Virus record (IMG/VR): IMGVR_UViG_3300020312_000526
Coordinates: 1-48,393 of that record
DNA length: 48,393 nt
Strand: one strand, 5' to 3'
From: a virus
A program made the position numbers and the translations under genes. Positions 1 to 6,833 of the stretch are shown here, in pieces; positions within the stretch are counted from its first letter, which is position 1; the number at the start of each line of letters is the position of its first letter. The notes beneath the pieces were generated by a model. That model had not been told where the DNA came from, did no database searches, and was given only the letters and a program-made list of their open reading frames with translations.

Positions 1-50
1 AGCCTCTGAACAGTAGTAGTTCAAAGGCCCCTGGTTCTGCCCTAAATAAA

Positions 51-134
51 CTAGGCCTTAGCCATCAGCAACTGAGCTGAGTGCAGGCGAATCCGTCGCC
101 GCATCCTTTCACGGATGAGATTTAGATTGTTCAT
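51..134 (-). CDS. 27-aa basic microprotein
   Basis: A 27-codon frame starting at ATG 134-132 encodes MNNLNLIRERMRRRIRLHSA followed by QLLMAKA and a TAG stop at 51-53. It is strongly basic and helical in pattern. It begins 4 bases after the stop of the microprotein gene at 139-243, so the two probably share a transcript. No function is recognised. The short length makes it uncertain, but the Arg-rich, Ile/Leu-spaced helix and tight spacing favour a real gene. Confidence 0.4.
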   Translation of the reverse strand: MNNLNLIRERMRRRIRLHSAQLLMAKA

Positions 135-138
135 TAGT

Positions 139-243
139 TTATTTCTTTAACTGAGCTTTCTTTGGCTTGAGTGTATGCTCAACGCCTCTGTAAGTAAGCT
201 TTGTTTCTGCTGGGCGTTCGCAAACTGCTGAACCGCAAGACAT
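139..243 (-). CDS. 34-aa microprotein with YRGV motif (DUF4278-like)
   Basis: ATG at 243-241 is preceded by a strong ribosome site (GGAGG, 6 bases upstream), which decides the start. The product (34 aa) carries LTYRGVEHTL, resembling the short LTYRGVxY motif of cyanobacterial DUF4278-type small proteins. Two Cys lie near the N-terminus. Function unknown. The motif points to a cyanobacterial or cyanophage gene pool. The gene leads a two-gene minus-strand unit with the 27-aa frame downstream. Confidence 0.55.
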   Translation of the reverse strand: MSCGSAVCERPAETKLTYRGVEHTLKPKKAQLKK

Positions 244-453
244 AATAATCCTCCGAAATAGCAGTGCCCCCGTCGTATGGCACTGGTTTTTGCAACCGAA
301 TGGTTCGACGATTTATATCTTTATTGTATCGAAATATACTGTATCATGGCGAACACTTCATATTAATTAATACAACTTGCAAGCTAGAGAATTAATTGTA
401 CATTTTAAATTATCACTCACCTCGTCAAATCAACTACTGCGGTACGCAGAACT
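244..453. promoter_or_regulatory. Divergent intergenic region with hairpin
   Basis: This stretch separates minus-strand microprotein genes from the rightward early genes. A perfect 7-bp inverted repeat (CAGTGCC at 262-268, GGCACTG at 279-285) forms a hairpin in the 5' leader of the minus unit; on the plus strand it is followed by a short T-run and could act as a terminator. On the minus strand GATACAATA near 325-335 resembles a -10 box. Promoter assignments are inference. Confidence 0.35.
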
Positions 454-753
454 ATGAACAAGTTCCAAAAATTTAAGCTCGATCCCTCTATTTGTAATTG
501 GGAGTTCCTCTACCAAAACCTTAGCCCTAAAAAGAAACATGAATTTAACCTCGATCTTTTTTTCACAGAAAAAGAATGCACTAAGGAAGAAGCCTACAGG
601 CATTTCAGAGCATCAGAACCAGCGAATGGAAAGCATCGTTTGCTCAGCGTCAGACCACATACAGGATCTTGGAAGTGGGACGGTGATAACAGGAGATGGA
701 GAGAGTCTTTCGATTTTGAAGTCCTCCCAGACGACCCAATCATCAGTGAGTAA
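454..753 (+). CDS. Hypothetical protein, 99 aa
   Basis: First gene of the rightward early block. It encodes a 99-aa soluble, charged protein (FFTEKECTKEEAYRHF, then GSWKWDGDNRRWRESFDFEV, ending in an acidic tail). There is no signal peptide, membrane segment or recognised domain. The stop overlaps the proposed GTG start of the next gene. No strong ribosome site precedes the ATG. Function unknown. Confidence 0.55.
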   Translation: MNKFQKFKLDPSICNWEFLYQNLSPKKKHEFNLDLFFTEKECTKEEAYRHFRASEPANGKHRLLSVRPHTGSWKWDGDNRRWRESFDFEVLPDDPIISE

Positions 754-937
754 ATACAAAAGCAAACTGGTGATCTCTGTCGCTTCTGATCACCCACTTA
801 CCAAGCATTCATATCTTGGCCATTGGTTTGCCGAACTGACCAATTTCATTACGACTGGAGGGAGGCTTCGAGGTTACTCAGTTGATGTGACCATCGAGGC
901 TGATCCGTCTCCAGACCTGCCTGAGTTTCAAAAATAA
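746..937 (+). CDS. Small hypothetical protein, 63 aa
   Basis: The frame is open from 539, but the region before about 746 overlaps the preceding gene and reads as low-complexity Ser/Thr. I choose GTG at 746, which overlaps the previous stop by 8 bases and gives VSKYKSKLVISVASDHPLTK onward. The product has an alternating beta-like pattern (KLVISV, YSVDVTIEAD). Unknown function. An ATG at 626 in the same frame is the alternative start. Confidence 0.45.
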   Translation: MSKYKSKLVISVASDHPLTKHSYLGHWFAELTNFITTGGRLRGYSVDVTIEADPSPDLPEFQK

Positions 938-971
938 TTCTTACCAATAAAACCTTCATGCAATTTCTGTT

Positions 972-1919
972 ATGCCAAGCTCACTTATTCCTTTCGAGTC
1001 TCTCTCCTCCATCTCTACTGAGGAGAACGAATTTATAGATCGATATAAAGCTCCTACTGGGTATCTTCCTTGGGGTTATTTCGCTAAACACATCATCGCT
1101 CAGAAGCATCACTATGACAACGATGATCCTTGGTTTAAGAATGTCCTACAGGCTCCTGCATATTATTTAACCGACGAGCTATATCAATCTCTAATCAACA
1201 CAGATATCAAGATAACCAGTCCACCGAATCTGGTTAACCATTCATTCTTTGTCTTTACGTCTGCCCAAGCAGGGACAGGTCCAGATGACGTGATTGCTTA
1301 TACCCATGTGGTTTGTAATTACGTCAGTCCTGAGGATGAAGTAGACGGTCGTCCAAGAATGAATTTCAAATGTGATGTTGCTTGCTCAGCGCTGCATTGG
1401 AAAGGTATTGAAACTGATGATCGTGACGCTATAGGTCAGATAGATAAGGCATTTCGCTACGACTTCTCCTTTAACTGGGATGAAATAACTCAGAAAGGTC
1501 CAACCTTTCATACCAATAGTCATCAAGTTAAAGATGTCTGTTGTTCTACATGCACTTCGAACATATTCGATAAGCAAGTCAGTTTGATTGCCAATTTAAT
1601 TCTGTTGATGAATGTTCAACCAGATATCGTCACCAGAGAGAAATCTATTCAGTCATCGAGAGGACGAGGCTTCAAGCAATCAACCAAAGAGACAAAAGTA
1701 AGAACAATTAATTGGATCGGTAAAGGTTTTACCCGAAGGATTACAACCGAATATTCTCCTGCTTCAGGGGATAATCCTAAGAGATCTGTTTGTTCTCACT
1801 GGAGGCGAGGTCACTGGAGAACTGTCAGACAAGGACCTGGTCGAAAACAAACCAAGATGAAGTGGATACAACCAGTCTTCGTCATAGGTAATCGGGCAGA
1901 TTCTAGTACGAAAAAATAG
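972..1919 (+). CDS. Hypothetical protein with HWRRGHWR C-terminal motif
   Basis: A 315-aa protein starting at ATG 972. The middle contains a cluster of Cys residues (KDVCCSTCTSN). The C-terminal 60 residues carry CSHWRRGHWRTVRQGPGRKQ then KWIQPVFV, a pattern I have seen in uncharacterised phage and plasmid proteins of bacteria. The cationic, Trp-rich block suggests nucleic acid binding, which is inference. It sits among replication genes, just before the clamp-like and SSB genes. Confidence 0.7.
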   Translation: MPSSLIPFESLSSISTEENEFIDRYKAPTGYLPWGYFAKHIIAQKHHYDNDDPWFKNVLQAPAYYLTDELYQSLINTDIKITSPPNLVNHSFFVFTSAQAGTGPDDVIAYTHVVCNYVSPEDEVDGRPRMNFKCDVACSALHWKGIETDDRDAIGQIDKAFRYDFSFNWDEITQKGPTFHTNSHQVKDVCCSTCTSNIFDKQVSLIANLILLMNVQPDIVTREKSIQSSRGRGFKQSTKETKVRTINWIGKGFTRRITTEYSPASGDNPKRSVCSHWRRGHWRTVRQGPGRKQTKMKWIQPVFVIGNRADSSTKK

Positions 1920-1980
1920 GTAAGTAATCGCACTTATTTAATAGATTGCTTAGGATAATTATCCAGGAAAAAATAGAAGA

Positions 1981-2220
1981 ATGATCAGGAAGAGAGCAGT
2001 TCTTGTTAACTATTTGACTAACGAACCAGTTGATCCAAACTATCAACCATTGCTATCAGCGTGGGAACTTACAGAAGGCAACAAGAACTTAGAGAGAGCA
2101 TGTTTAAGATGGCGCTTGCGCTGGCTCAATAGAGTTACTACATTAACTGGAGCAATCAATTTGGCGGAGTCATCGGATAATGCTCAGCTTCAATTCGTCT
2201 CTACTGGCAATAGCATCTGA
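1981..2220 (+). CDS. Small basic hypothetical protein, 79 aa
   Basis: A 79-aa frame whose 3' end overlaps the start of the clamp-like gene by 41 bases. It is rich in Arg/Trp in the middle (LERACLRWRLRWLNRV). No domain is recognised. The overlap and position suggest translational coupling with the next gene. The last dozen residues may be non-conserved read-through. Confidence 0.45.
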   Translation: MIRKRAVLVNYLTNEPVDPNYQPLLSAWELTEGNKNLERACLRWRLRWLNRVTTLTGAINLAESSDNAQLQFVSTGNSI

Positions 2221-2791
2221 TTTCGTAGGAAAGTATTCTCCCTTCCAAGCAATTCAAATTACCCCTGCAAAAAGCGGGGGAGTTTATGTCGCTTCAACAG
2301 ACTGTGGCAAGATTGCTTGCTTAGCATTTGACCCTGGTGGAGACGCAGATGAATCTGCCTTAGTTATTCCTACAAAAGATCTTTTGAAAGTTTCTAGGGG
2401 TATCAAGACAGGAGAGAGAACGATTCGTATTGAAGATAATCAAGCCGTCGTAACCACCTTTATGAAGACCACCTCTAAAGCACAAGAGGTTCCAATTCTT
2501 CGGAGTAAGACTGAATTTCCGCCATTAGCAGAGAAGCTCCAAGACTGTATTAATCGCTGGACTTCAACGCCTTCAACCTCCTCAACAGCAGGCAGATACA
2601 ACAGCAGTTACATCAATAAGGCTATTAAGTCTTTAAGTCTTTTTGATTCGTCTATTGTTCTATCTGCCTTCGATGGTGGGCCTTTAAGAATTCAAGGAGA
2701 TTCAAACAATCTAAATATTCTTGTGATGCCACAGACAGCCGAACCTATTCCTCCTGTGCCAGACTGGTTAGTTACATACGCTTCTACCTAA
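2180..2791 (+). CDS. DNA sliding clamp-like protein (DnaN-related, short)
   Basis: A 203-aa protein starting at ATG 2180. The segment SLLAIASDFVGKYSPFQAIQ then GGVYVASTDCGKIACLAFDP, with a later IPTKDLLKVSR and RTIRIEDNQAVVTTF, follows the helix / beta-hairpin / aTDg pattern of a beta-clamp domain. At about 200 residues it would hold two rather than three clamp domains. A two-domain phage clamp could assemble as a trimer; this is inference. It neighbours the SSB gene, consistent with a replication role. An alternative is an unrelated beta-rich protein. Confidence 0.45.
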   Translation: MLSFNSSLLAIASDFVGKYSPFQAIQITPAKSGGVYVASTDCGKIACLAFDPGGDADESALVIPTKDLLKVSRGIKTGERTIRIEDNQAVVTTFMKTTSKAQEVPILRSKTEFPPLAEKLQDCINRWTSTPSTSSTAGRYNSSYINKAIKSLSLFDSSIVLSAFDGGPLRIQGDSNNLNILVMPQTAEPIPPVPDWLVTYAST

Positions 2792-2870
2792 AGGGAAAAT
2801 TTATTGTGAAAAAATTCTTGCCTACGCCAAAATGAACGCTACAGTTTTTATACCCTCAAAAAAATATTAA

Positions 2871-3563
2871 GTGTCAAACGCTGTTTTCATATCAAAGCTC
2901 ACCACAACTCCAGCACCAGTCAGATTAGGAGAAGAGGAATATGTGGAGGCAAGAGCAGAAACATTAGGCAGAGAACCTGTTGATCTAATTCTCAGAGCAA
3001 AAGCAGGAGCCAAGTCTGGACCAGTTTCATTCTTAATGGATAAGAATCCAGGAGATACTTTTCTAATTACTGGTGAACTTACACTGGTTAATGCAAAAGA
3101 AAATCCAGACAGAGGCAAGCCTGTCGTTCGTATCTTTACAATTTCAAAAGCGACAACAGATCAGTATGCCAACGAAGTAAATATTGTTGGTCGAGTTGTC
3201 CAAGAAACAAAGAATGCTGAGAAGAGCAGCAGCAGAAGTGTGGCTGTTAATCGTTACTTAGGTAAGTCTCCTAGTGGTGAAAGTATTATCGATACTGACT
3301 GGTTCAGAGTTAGAGGTTACGGAAAGAACGGAGAACGATTAGCAAGTTTTACAAAAGGAACTCTGGTCGAGATTGATGGAATGCTTGAGAAGAAAACGAA
3401 CAGAGAAGGCAGGTCTTATTGCGAGGTCAAGATTAGACGAGTCAGGAGTCACAAAGCTGGCAAGGGTGGAGAAGTAAACCCAGCCGCAGACAAGGAAGCT
3501 GCAGGTTATGAAAGCTCTGCATTCGATGGAAAAGATGAACCAGATTTCCCCACTAATTGGTAA
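2871..3563 (+). CDS. ssb: Single-stranded DNA-binding protein (two OB-like halves)
   Basis: Starts at GTG 2871; 230 aa. Residues about 103-195 look like a bacterial-type SSB OB fold: NEVNIVGRVVQET, SVAVNRY, DTDWFRVRGYGKNGERLASF, GTLVEIDGMLEKK, YCEVKIRRVR. The N-terminal half (about 1-95, ending VVRIFTISKA) may be a second OB-like domain, making the protein longer than typical SSB (about 150-180 aa). The tail DGKDEPDFPTNW is acidic with a terminal aromatic residue, as in SSB tips that recruit partners. It should coat ssDNA during phage replication. Confidence 0.8.
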   Translation: MSNAVFISKLTTTPAPVRLGEEEYVEARAETLGREPVDLILRAKAGAKSGPVSFLMDKNPGDTFLITGELTLVNAKENPDRGKPVVRIFTISKATTDQYANEVNIVGRVVQETKNAEKSSSRSVAVNRYLGKSPSGESIIDTDWFRVRGYGKNGERLASFTKGTLVEIDGMLEKKTNREGRSYCEVKIRRVRSHKAGKGGEVNPAADKEAAGYESSAFDGKDEPDFPTNW

Positions 3564-3591
3564 TTAGGTACTTCACATTGCTTAATAAGAC

Positions 3592-3623
3592 GTTACATTA
3601 TGTATACTTGAGCTTGCATAATG
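3592..3623 (+). promoter_or_regulatory. Upstream motif GTTACATTATGT...TTGCATAATG
   Basis: The 5' region of the gene at 3621 holds GTTACATTATGTATAC and, 6 bases further, TTGCATAATG running into the start codon. An almost identical arrangement occurs at 14901-14930 (GTTACGTTATGT, then TTACATAATG), and a partial copy (GTTACATTATATTAAG) at 5578-5593. Recurrence directly upstream of genes suggests a phage promoter or a regulator site; which of the two cannot be decided here. Confidence 0.4.
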
Positions 3624-4418
3624 GCGTCTTCATTTTTTCCTCCTGATTACAAACCAGCTTCTGGTTCATCTCAAGAGGGAAATAAAAGTAAAGGAGCGAA
3701 TCAAAATTATATCGACCAAGGAAAGATTAAAGATACAGAGAAGGTCACAATGGTCATCTGTGGATCTCATCCAGACCATGTAATTGCAGGCAAGAGTTAT
3801 TGGTCACATCCGAAAGAGAACGAAAGAAGCATCCATAAAAAGTTTCCTTCGCACCAGGGCCTGCCTTCTAATTACAAAGAAGATATTGATCTAAGTTTTG
3901 ATGCTAAAAAACGGCAAGTCAAATATGGAGAGCATACCGAAAAAGACTTGGCTTACCCCAGAAGCTTTATATCTTTTGTTGCCTATTTCTCTAAACAATC
4001 TTTAACTAATTACCCAGATCTGAAAGATACTCCTGGATTTAAAGTTGTTACTTTCGATCGTAATGACTTAAGGGAATCTTTGGAAGACATTTTAGGTCTA
4101 ACCGAGAGTTATTTCCAGCACGATAGTGGTATTTATAATTTCAAGATGACTCTCAAAAGAAAGGGAGAAGGAACGTCCACGAATTACACATTGACACCAG
4201 AGCTACTCACTAAGACACCTCCAGCTCTGACTAAGGCATGGAAGGAGCAGGGGTCAAATATCTGGTTACCTGCTTTGTATACCCAAGGAGATCCATTCGC
4301 TGGTAAACCTGTAGAAGCATCAAAGAAAACAGGTCTACCTCCCACGAAACGCGACGACTATGGAGCTGATATTGACCTCGCTACTTCGGCCCCTCAATTA
4401 CCAGATGACTGGGGATGA
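3621..4418 (+). CDS. Putative ssDNA-binding / replication accessory protein
   Basis: A 265-aa soluble protein. The N-terminus is low complexity (FFPPDYKPASGSSQEGNKSKG). The middle is mixed alpha/beta with many basic residues. The last residues, APQLPDDWG, are acidic with a terminal aromatic, similar in form to the tail of the SSB encoded just upstream (EPDFPTNW). By position and tail I infer a second ssDNA-binding or single-strand annealing role, but no domain is recognised. Confidence 0.6.
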   Translation: MASSFFPPDYKPASGSSQEGNKSKGANQNYIDQGKIKDTEKVTMVICGSHPDHVIAGKSYWSHPKENERSIHKKFPSHQGLPSNYKEDIDLSFDAKKRQVKYGEHTEKDLAYPRSFISFVAYFSKQSLTNYPDLKDTPGFKVVTFDRNDLRESLEDILGLTESYFQHDSGIYNFKMTLKRKGEGTSTNYTLTPELLTKTPPALTKAWKEQGSNIWLPALYTQGDPFAGKPVEASKKTGLPPTKRDDYGADIDLATSAPQLPDDWG

Positions 4419-4489
4419 CACAAGAAGATGTATCAAATTTTACAGGTAATATTATTTTTTCCACCTTGTTACATAACTAGCATTAATGA

Positions 4490-4810
4490 ATGCTACGCGA
4501 TAATCTAGGATCACTGAACACGCAACTTGCCTCATCTCTCGTGAACTGCTCTTGTGATATCCACGATTCACTACACTCCTGCGAAGAACTATACGGCCAG
4601 GCTGTTTCGATCAGTGAAGATAAAAAGGTCATACGCACGCCTCAGGTTTCAGAAACTAAAATTGTCGTCAAAGAAGGTGTAGCAGTGTGTCAGGCAGCTT
4701 TCCAATCTTTCTTAGATACTCTTATTCGCGTAGAAGAATTAATAGAATGGAGAATAAGTCGACTCGGTTCTCACTGCGTTTTCCTCCTTGTCACTCCCAA
4801 ACCTGAATAA
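4490..4810 (+). CDS. Hypothetical protein, 106 aa
   Basis: ATG at 4490, chosen as the first start in frame; another ATG at 4486 is out of frame. The product has a helical pattern with several Cys (NCSCDIHDSLHSCEELYGQA). No domain recognised. Its 3' end overlaps the TTG start proposed for the next frame. A motif resembling the recurrent upstream element (TTGTTACATAAC) lies about 20 bases before the start. Confidence 0.5.
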   Translation: MLRDNLGSLNTQLASSLVNCSCDIHDSLHSCEELYGQAVSISEDKKVIRTPQVSETKIVVKEGVAVCQAAFQSFLDTLIRVEELIEWRISRLGSHCVFLLVTPKPE

Positions 4811-4979
4811 TCCATCGTTAGATTTGCTTCGACGGGCAACCACCAGAGAAGACGTCAGAGTGATCATTGATACATATGGACGTGACGTATGTAATGAGGC
4901 TTGGAATCACCTAACTCCAATCGAGCGAGCATCCCTAATGATTGCGAGAGAATTTCATGGCACCATCATCCAAGAATGA
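4788..4979 (+). CDS. Small hypothetical protein, 63 aa
   Basis: Starts at TTG 4788, overlapping the previous gene by 23 bases; no ATG is available in frame. The product (PNLNNPSLDLLRRATTREDV then RVIIDTYGRDVCNEAWNHLT) has a helical pattern typical of small phage regulatory or adaptor proteins. Its end overlaps the next gene's ATG at 4957. Function unknown. Confidence 0.45.
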   Translation: MSLPNLNNPSLDLLRRATTREDVRVIIDTYGRDVCNEAWNHLTPIERASLMIAREFHGTIIQE

Positions 4980-5328
4980 TGAAACCCCTTTAAATCAGTA
5001 CGCTCTTACTAAAGAGTTACTGAAGGCTCAGCAAGAAACTAATCGCCTACTCCAGGAAGCTGTGTACTTACTGAATGGCTTTACTAATAATGGGTCGAAT
5101 TTAAATGGCATGGTTCCAGACGTTTCTTTCCTTGCTTATTTATCTGTTGTTGGTCCAGCTTTAGCCAGACATTTAGATGACAAGATAGGTATAGAAGAAA
5201 TCAAAAAAGGTGGTGTTCATCTAGGAGCCAGCTTGATAGAAGAATTTTCTGCCTATTCTTCATGTCAAAATCCTGCAGATAAAATCTATAACTCTTTGGA
5301 GTTCCTTAACAGTAGTGGCAAGGACTGA
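4957..5328 (+). CDS. Hypothetical protein, 123 aa
   Basis: I choose ATG 4957 (MAPSSKNDETPLNQYALTKE) rather than the upstream TTG at 4942 because it is the better codon and still overlaps the previous gene by 23 bases. The protein has a predicted amphipathic helix (LLKAQQETNRLLQEAVYLLN) that may form a coiled coil, and a hydrophobic middle (VSFLAYLSVVGPALARHL) too polar to be a clear membrane span. Unknown function; last gene before the structured gap. Confidence 0.5.
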   Translation: MAPSSKNDETPLNQYALTKELLKAQQETNRLLQEAVYLLNGFTNNGSNLNGMVPDVSFLAYLSVVGPALARHLDDKIGIEEIKKGGVHLGASLIEEFSAYSSCQNPADKIYNSLEFLNSSGKD

Positions 5329-5339
5329 AAATTTAAGCT

Positions 5340-5560
5340 GTAATAAACATGTTGAGAGATAGGGCAGTCACTAGGGATTCATAAACCCGAAAAGTTCCTG
5401 CCTGTATTTAATAGCTAACTGCTCGGACCCTGCGGTTAAGTCATGCCATTAAATATGCAACTAATTTGGTTCCCATCGAGGACAATCAGTGGTCCAGCGT
5501 GGAGAACGTGATTTGGGCTGATTGTAAGGAGACACTGTGATCTGACTCCTATCTTTCTTC
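5340..5560. other. Gene-free stretch with several inverted repeats (possible structured RNA)
   Basis: No credible protein frame is found between 5329 and 5607. The stretch contains successive stems: GGCAG 5363-5367 with CTGCC 5398-5402 (inner GGG/CCC); TAAC 5416-5419 with GTTA 5435-5438; a perfect 8-bp pair ACAATCAG 5482-5489 and CTGATTGT 5518-5525; and AGGAG 5527-5531 with CTCCT 5546-5550 followed by a pyrimidine-rich run. This could be a structured ncRNA or a leader of the nuclease gene; neither strand nor class can be assigned. Confidence 0.3.
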
Positions 5561-5607
5561 AACTATTAGAAAATAACGTTACATTATATTAAGTTCTATC
5601 TTTCAAT

Positions 5608-6462
5608 ATGCCTGCTACACGTTTTGAGATAAACGGTGAAAGGCATTACAGAACAGATAAAGAAGATAAAGCATATCCTTCCGTTACAACAATCCTAGGA
5701 AAAGTTGCATCAGATAAAAGTAAAAAAGCTCTACTGAATTGGCAACTCAAAAATCCTAACGGTGCCGCAGCCGCAGCCAAACGAGGTTCAGCGGTACACC
5801 AAGCCTGCGAGGATTATATTCGAGGGAAAGAGATAACAATAGAAGAAGAATACCAACCATTTTGGACAGGGATAAGCCAACACCTAGATAAGTTCGACGA
5901 GTTTATTTGGTCTGAGATGCCACTACGTCCAGCATGGAAATTCTGCACTGGAGAAGATGGTATCTCTAGAGTCTGGTCTCACAAATATGAATACTGTGGA
6001 TGTCCCGACCTAGTAGGGATAAGAAACGGAACTGTTATTATTGCTGACTTTAAAACTTCTAATCAGCCATACAGTCGTTACTATCCCAAAGGAAAGGACG
6101 ATCGTTCTCGCTTTACTGGTTGGAATAAATTCAACAAGTGCGCCATGCAGTTAGCCGCCTACGCACAAGCTCTTGATGAGACGCTTGGCATTAAAGTTGA
6201 ATGTGGCCAGATTATTGTTTCAACTCCTGAAATCGATCAGAGCTTCATGCTCACTACAGAAGAACTGGAAAAATTTAAAACCAAATGGTTACAGAAGATC
6301 AGAAGATATCAAGAGTTAAAAGAAGAGGAGCGACTTGCTAAGCAGGTTCTCCAGGAGCTGAAAGACGAAAGCCTAGAAGATTCCAGGGATGATGTCTCCA
6401 GTAGTGAGGTATGCACCAACAGCAGCAATAAAACCGATCATAGCCAAACGGCCATTAGTTAA
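5608..6462 (+). CDS. PD-(D/E)XK nuclease, RecB/Cas4-like
   Basis: A 284-aa protein with the order of motifs of RecB-family exonucleases: KRGSAVHQACEDYI (helix with conserved His), YEYCGCPDLVGIRNG (Asp of PD), VIIADFKTS (D-x-K) and QLAAYAQAL (QxxxY). These residues bind Mg2+ and cut DNA. In phages such nucleases serve recombination, end processing or host DNA breakdown. No Cys cluster for a 4Fe-4S centre is evident. The last 30 residues are Ser/Asn-rich and overlap the antisense hli gene, so they may be non-essential. Confidence 0.75.
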   Translation: MPATRFEINGERHYRTDKEDKAYPSVTTILGKVASDKSKKALLNWQLKNPNGAAAAAKRGSAVHQACEDYIRGKEITIEEEYQPFWTGISQHLDKFDEFIWSEMPLRPAWKFCTGEDGISRVWSHKYEYCGCPDLVGIRNGTVIIADFKTSNQPYSRYYPKGKDDRSRFTGWNKFNKCAMQLAAYAQALDETLGIKVECGQIIVSTPEIDQSFMLTTEELEKFKTKWLQKIRRYQELKEEERLAKQVLQELKDESLEDSRDDVSSSEVCTNSSNKTDHSQTAIS

Positions 6463-6540
6463 TTCTGCGTACTCTTTTAATTCTTTGTCGTCCATGACAT
6501 CAATAGCTGGTGTCTTCTCTCTGATTACTGTGTCGTTCAT
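6373..6540 (-). CDS. hli: High-light-inducible protein (HLIP)
   Basis: A 55-aa frame from ATG 6540-6538 to TAG 6373-6375. It has the chlorophyll-binding helix signature of HLIPs: ELTNGRLAMIGFIAAVGAYL followed by TTGDIIPGIF. HLIPs are single-helix thylakoid proteins that bind chlorophyll and protect photosystems; they are common auxiliary genes in marine cyanophages. The N-terminal 24 residues are hydrophilic, as usual. The gene overlaps the nuclease gene tail to tail by 90 bp. A weak minus-strand -10-like TACAAT lies just upstream. This is the strongest marker that the host is a picocyanobacterium. Confidence 0.88.
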   Translation of the reverse strand: MNDTVIREKTPAIDVMDDKELKEYAELTNGRLAMIGFIAAVGAYLTTGDIIPGIF

Positions 6541-6653
6541 TGGTATATGAAAAATACAAATCTATTGTATTAGGTATTTATACTGTAAAGCTTTGATTGA
6601 CCGAACTGCAAGATACGGTTTTAATAGAATGAATTATCCCTGACAGTCTTTCA

Positions 6654-6833
6654 ATGTCCGAGAAGCCAGTATTGATATTCACTTCACCTAATGGTGGCAC
6701 CGTCCAGAAATATCCATTAAGTGGTGGTAAGACCACATTCGAAAGGTATCTGTCCTGCTATGCAGGGAGTTGTAAGTTTTGCAATAACTTAGACGAGGCA
6801 ACCCAATATCTTTCTTCTATTGAAGTGACCTAA
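6654..6833 (+). CDS. Small hypothetical protein, 59 aa
   Basis: ATG 6654 to TAA 6831-6833. The product (MSEKPVLIFTSPNGGTVQKY then PLSGGKTTFERYLSCYAGSC) has three Cys in SCYAGSCKFC spacing that could bind a metal, although it is not a classical zinc finger. It lies between two minus-strand genes and overlaps the repressor-like gene by 4 bases tail to tail. A TTGACC/TAATAG-type promoter can be suggested upstream. Unknown function. Confidence 0.5.
   Translation: MSEKPVLIFTSPNGGTVQKYPLSGGKTTFERYLSCYAGSCKFCNNLDEATQYLSSIEVT

Noticed and set aside
594-797. Minus-strand 67-aa frame
   Set aside because: Lies fully inside two plus-strand frames, with low-complexity content and no ribosome site.
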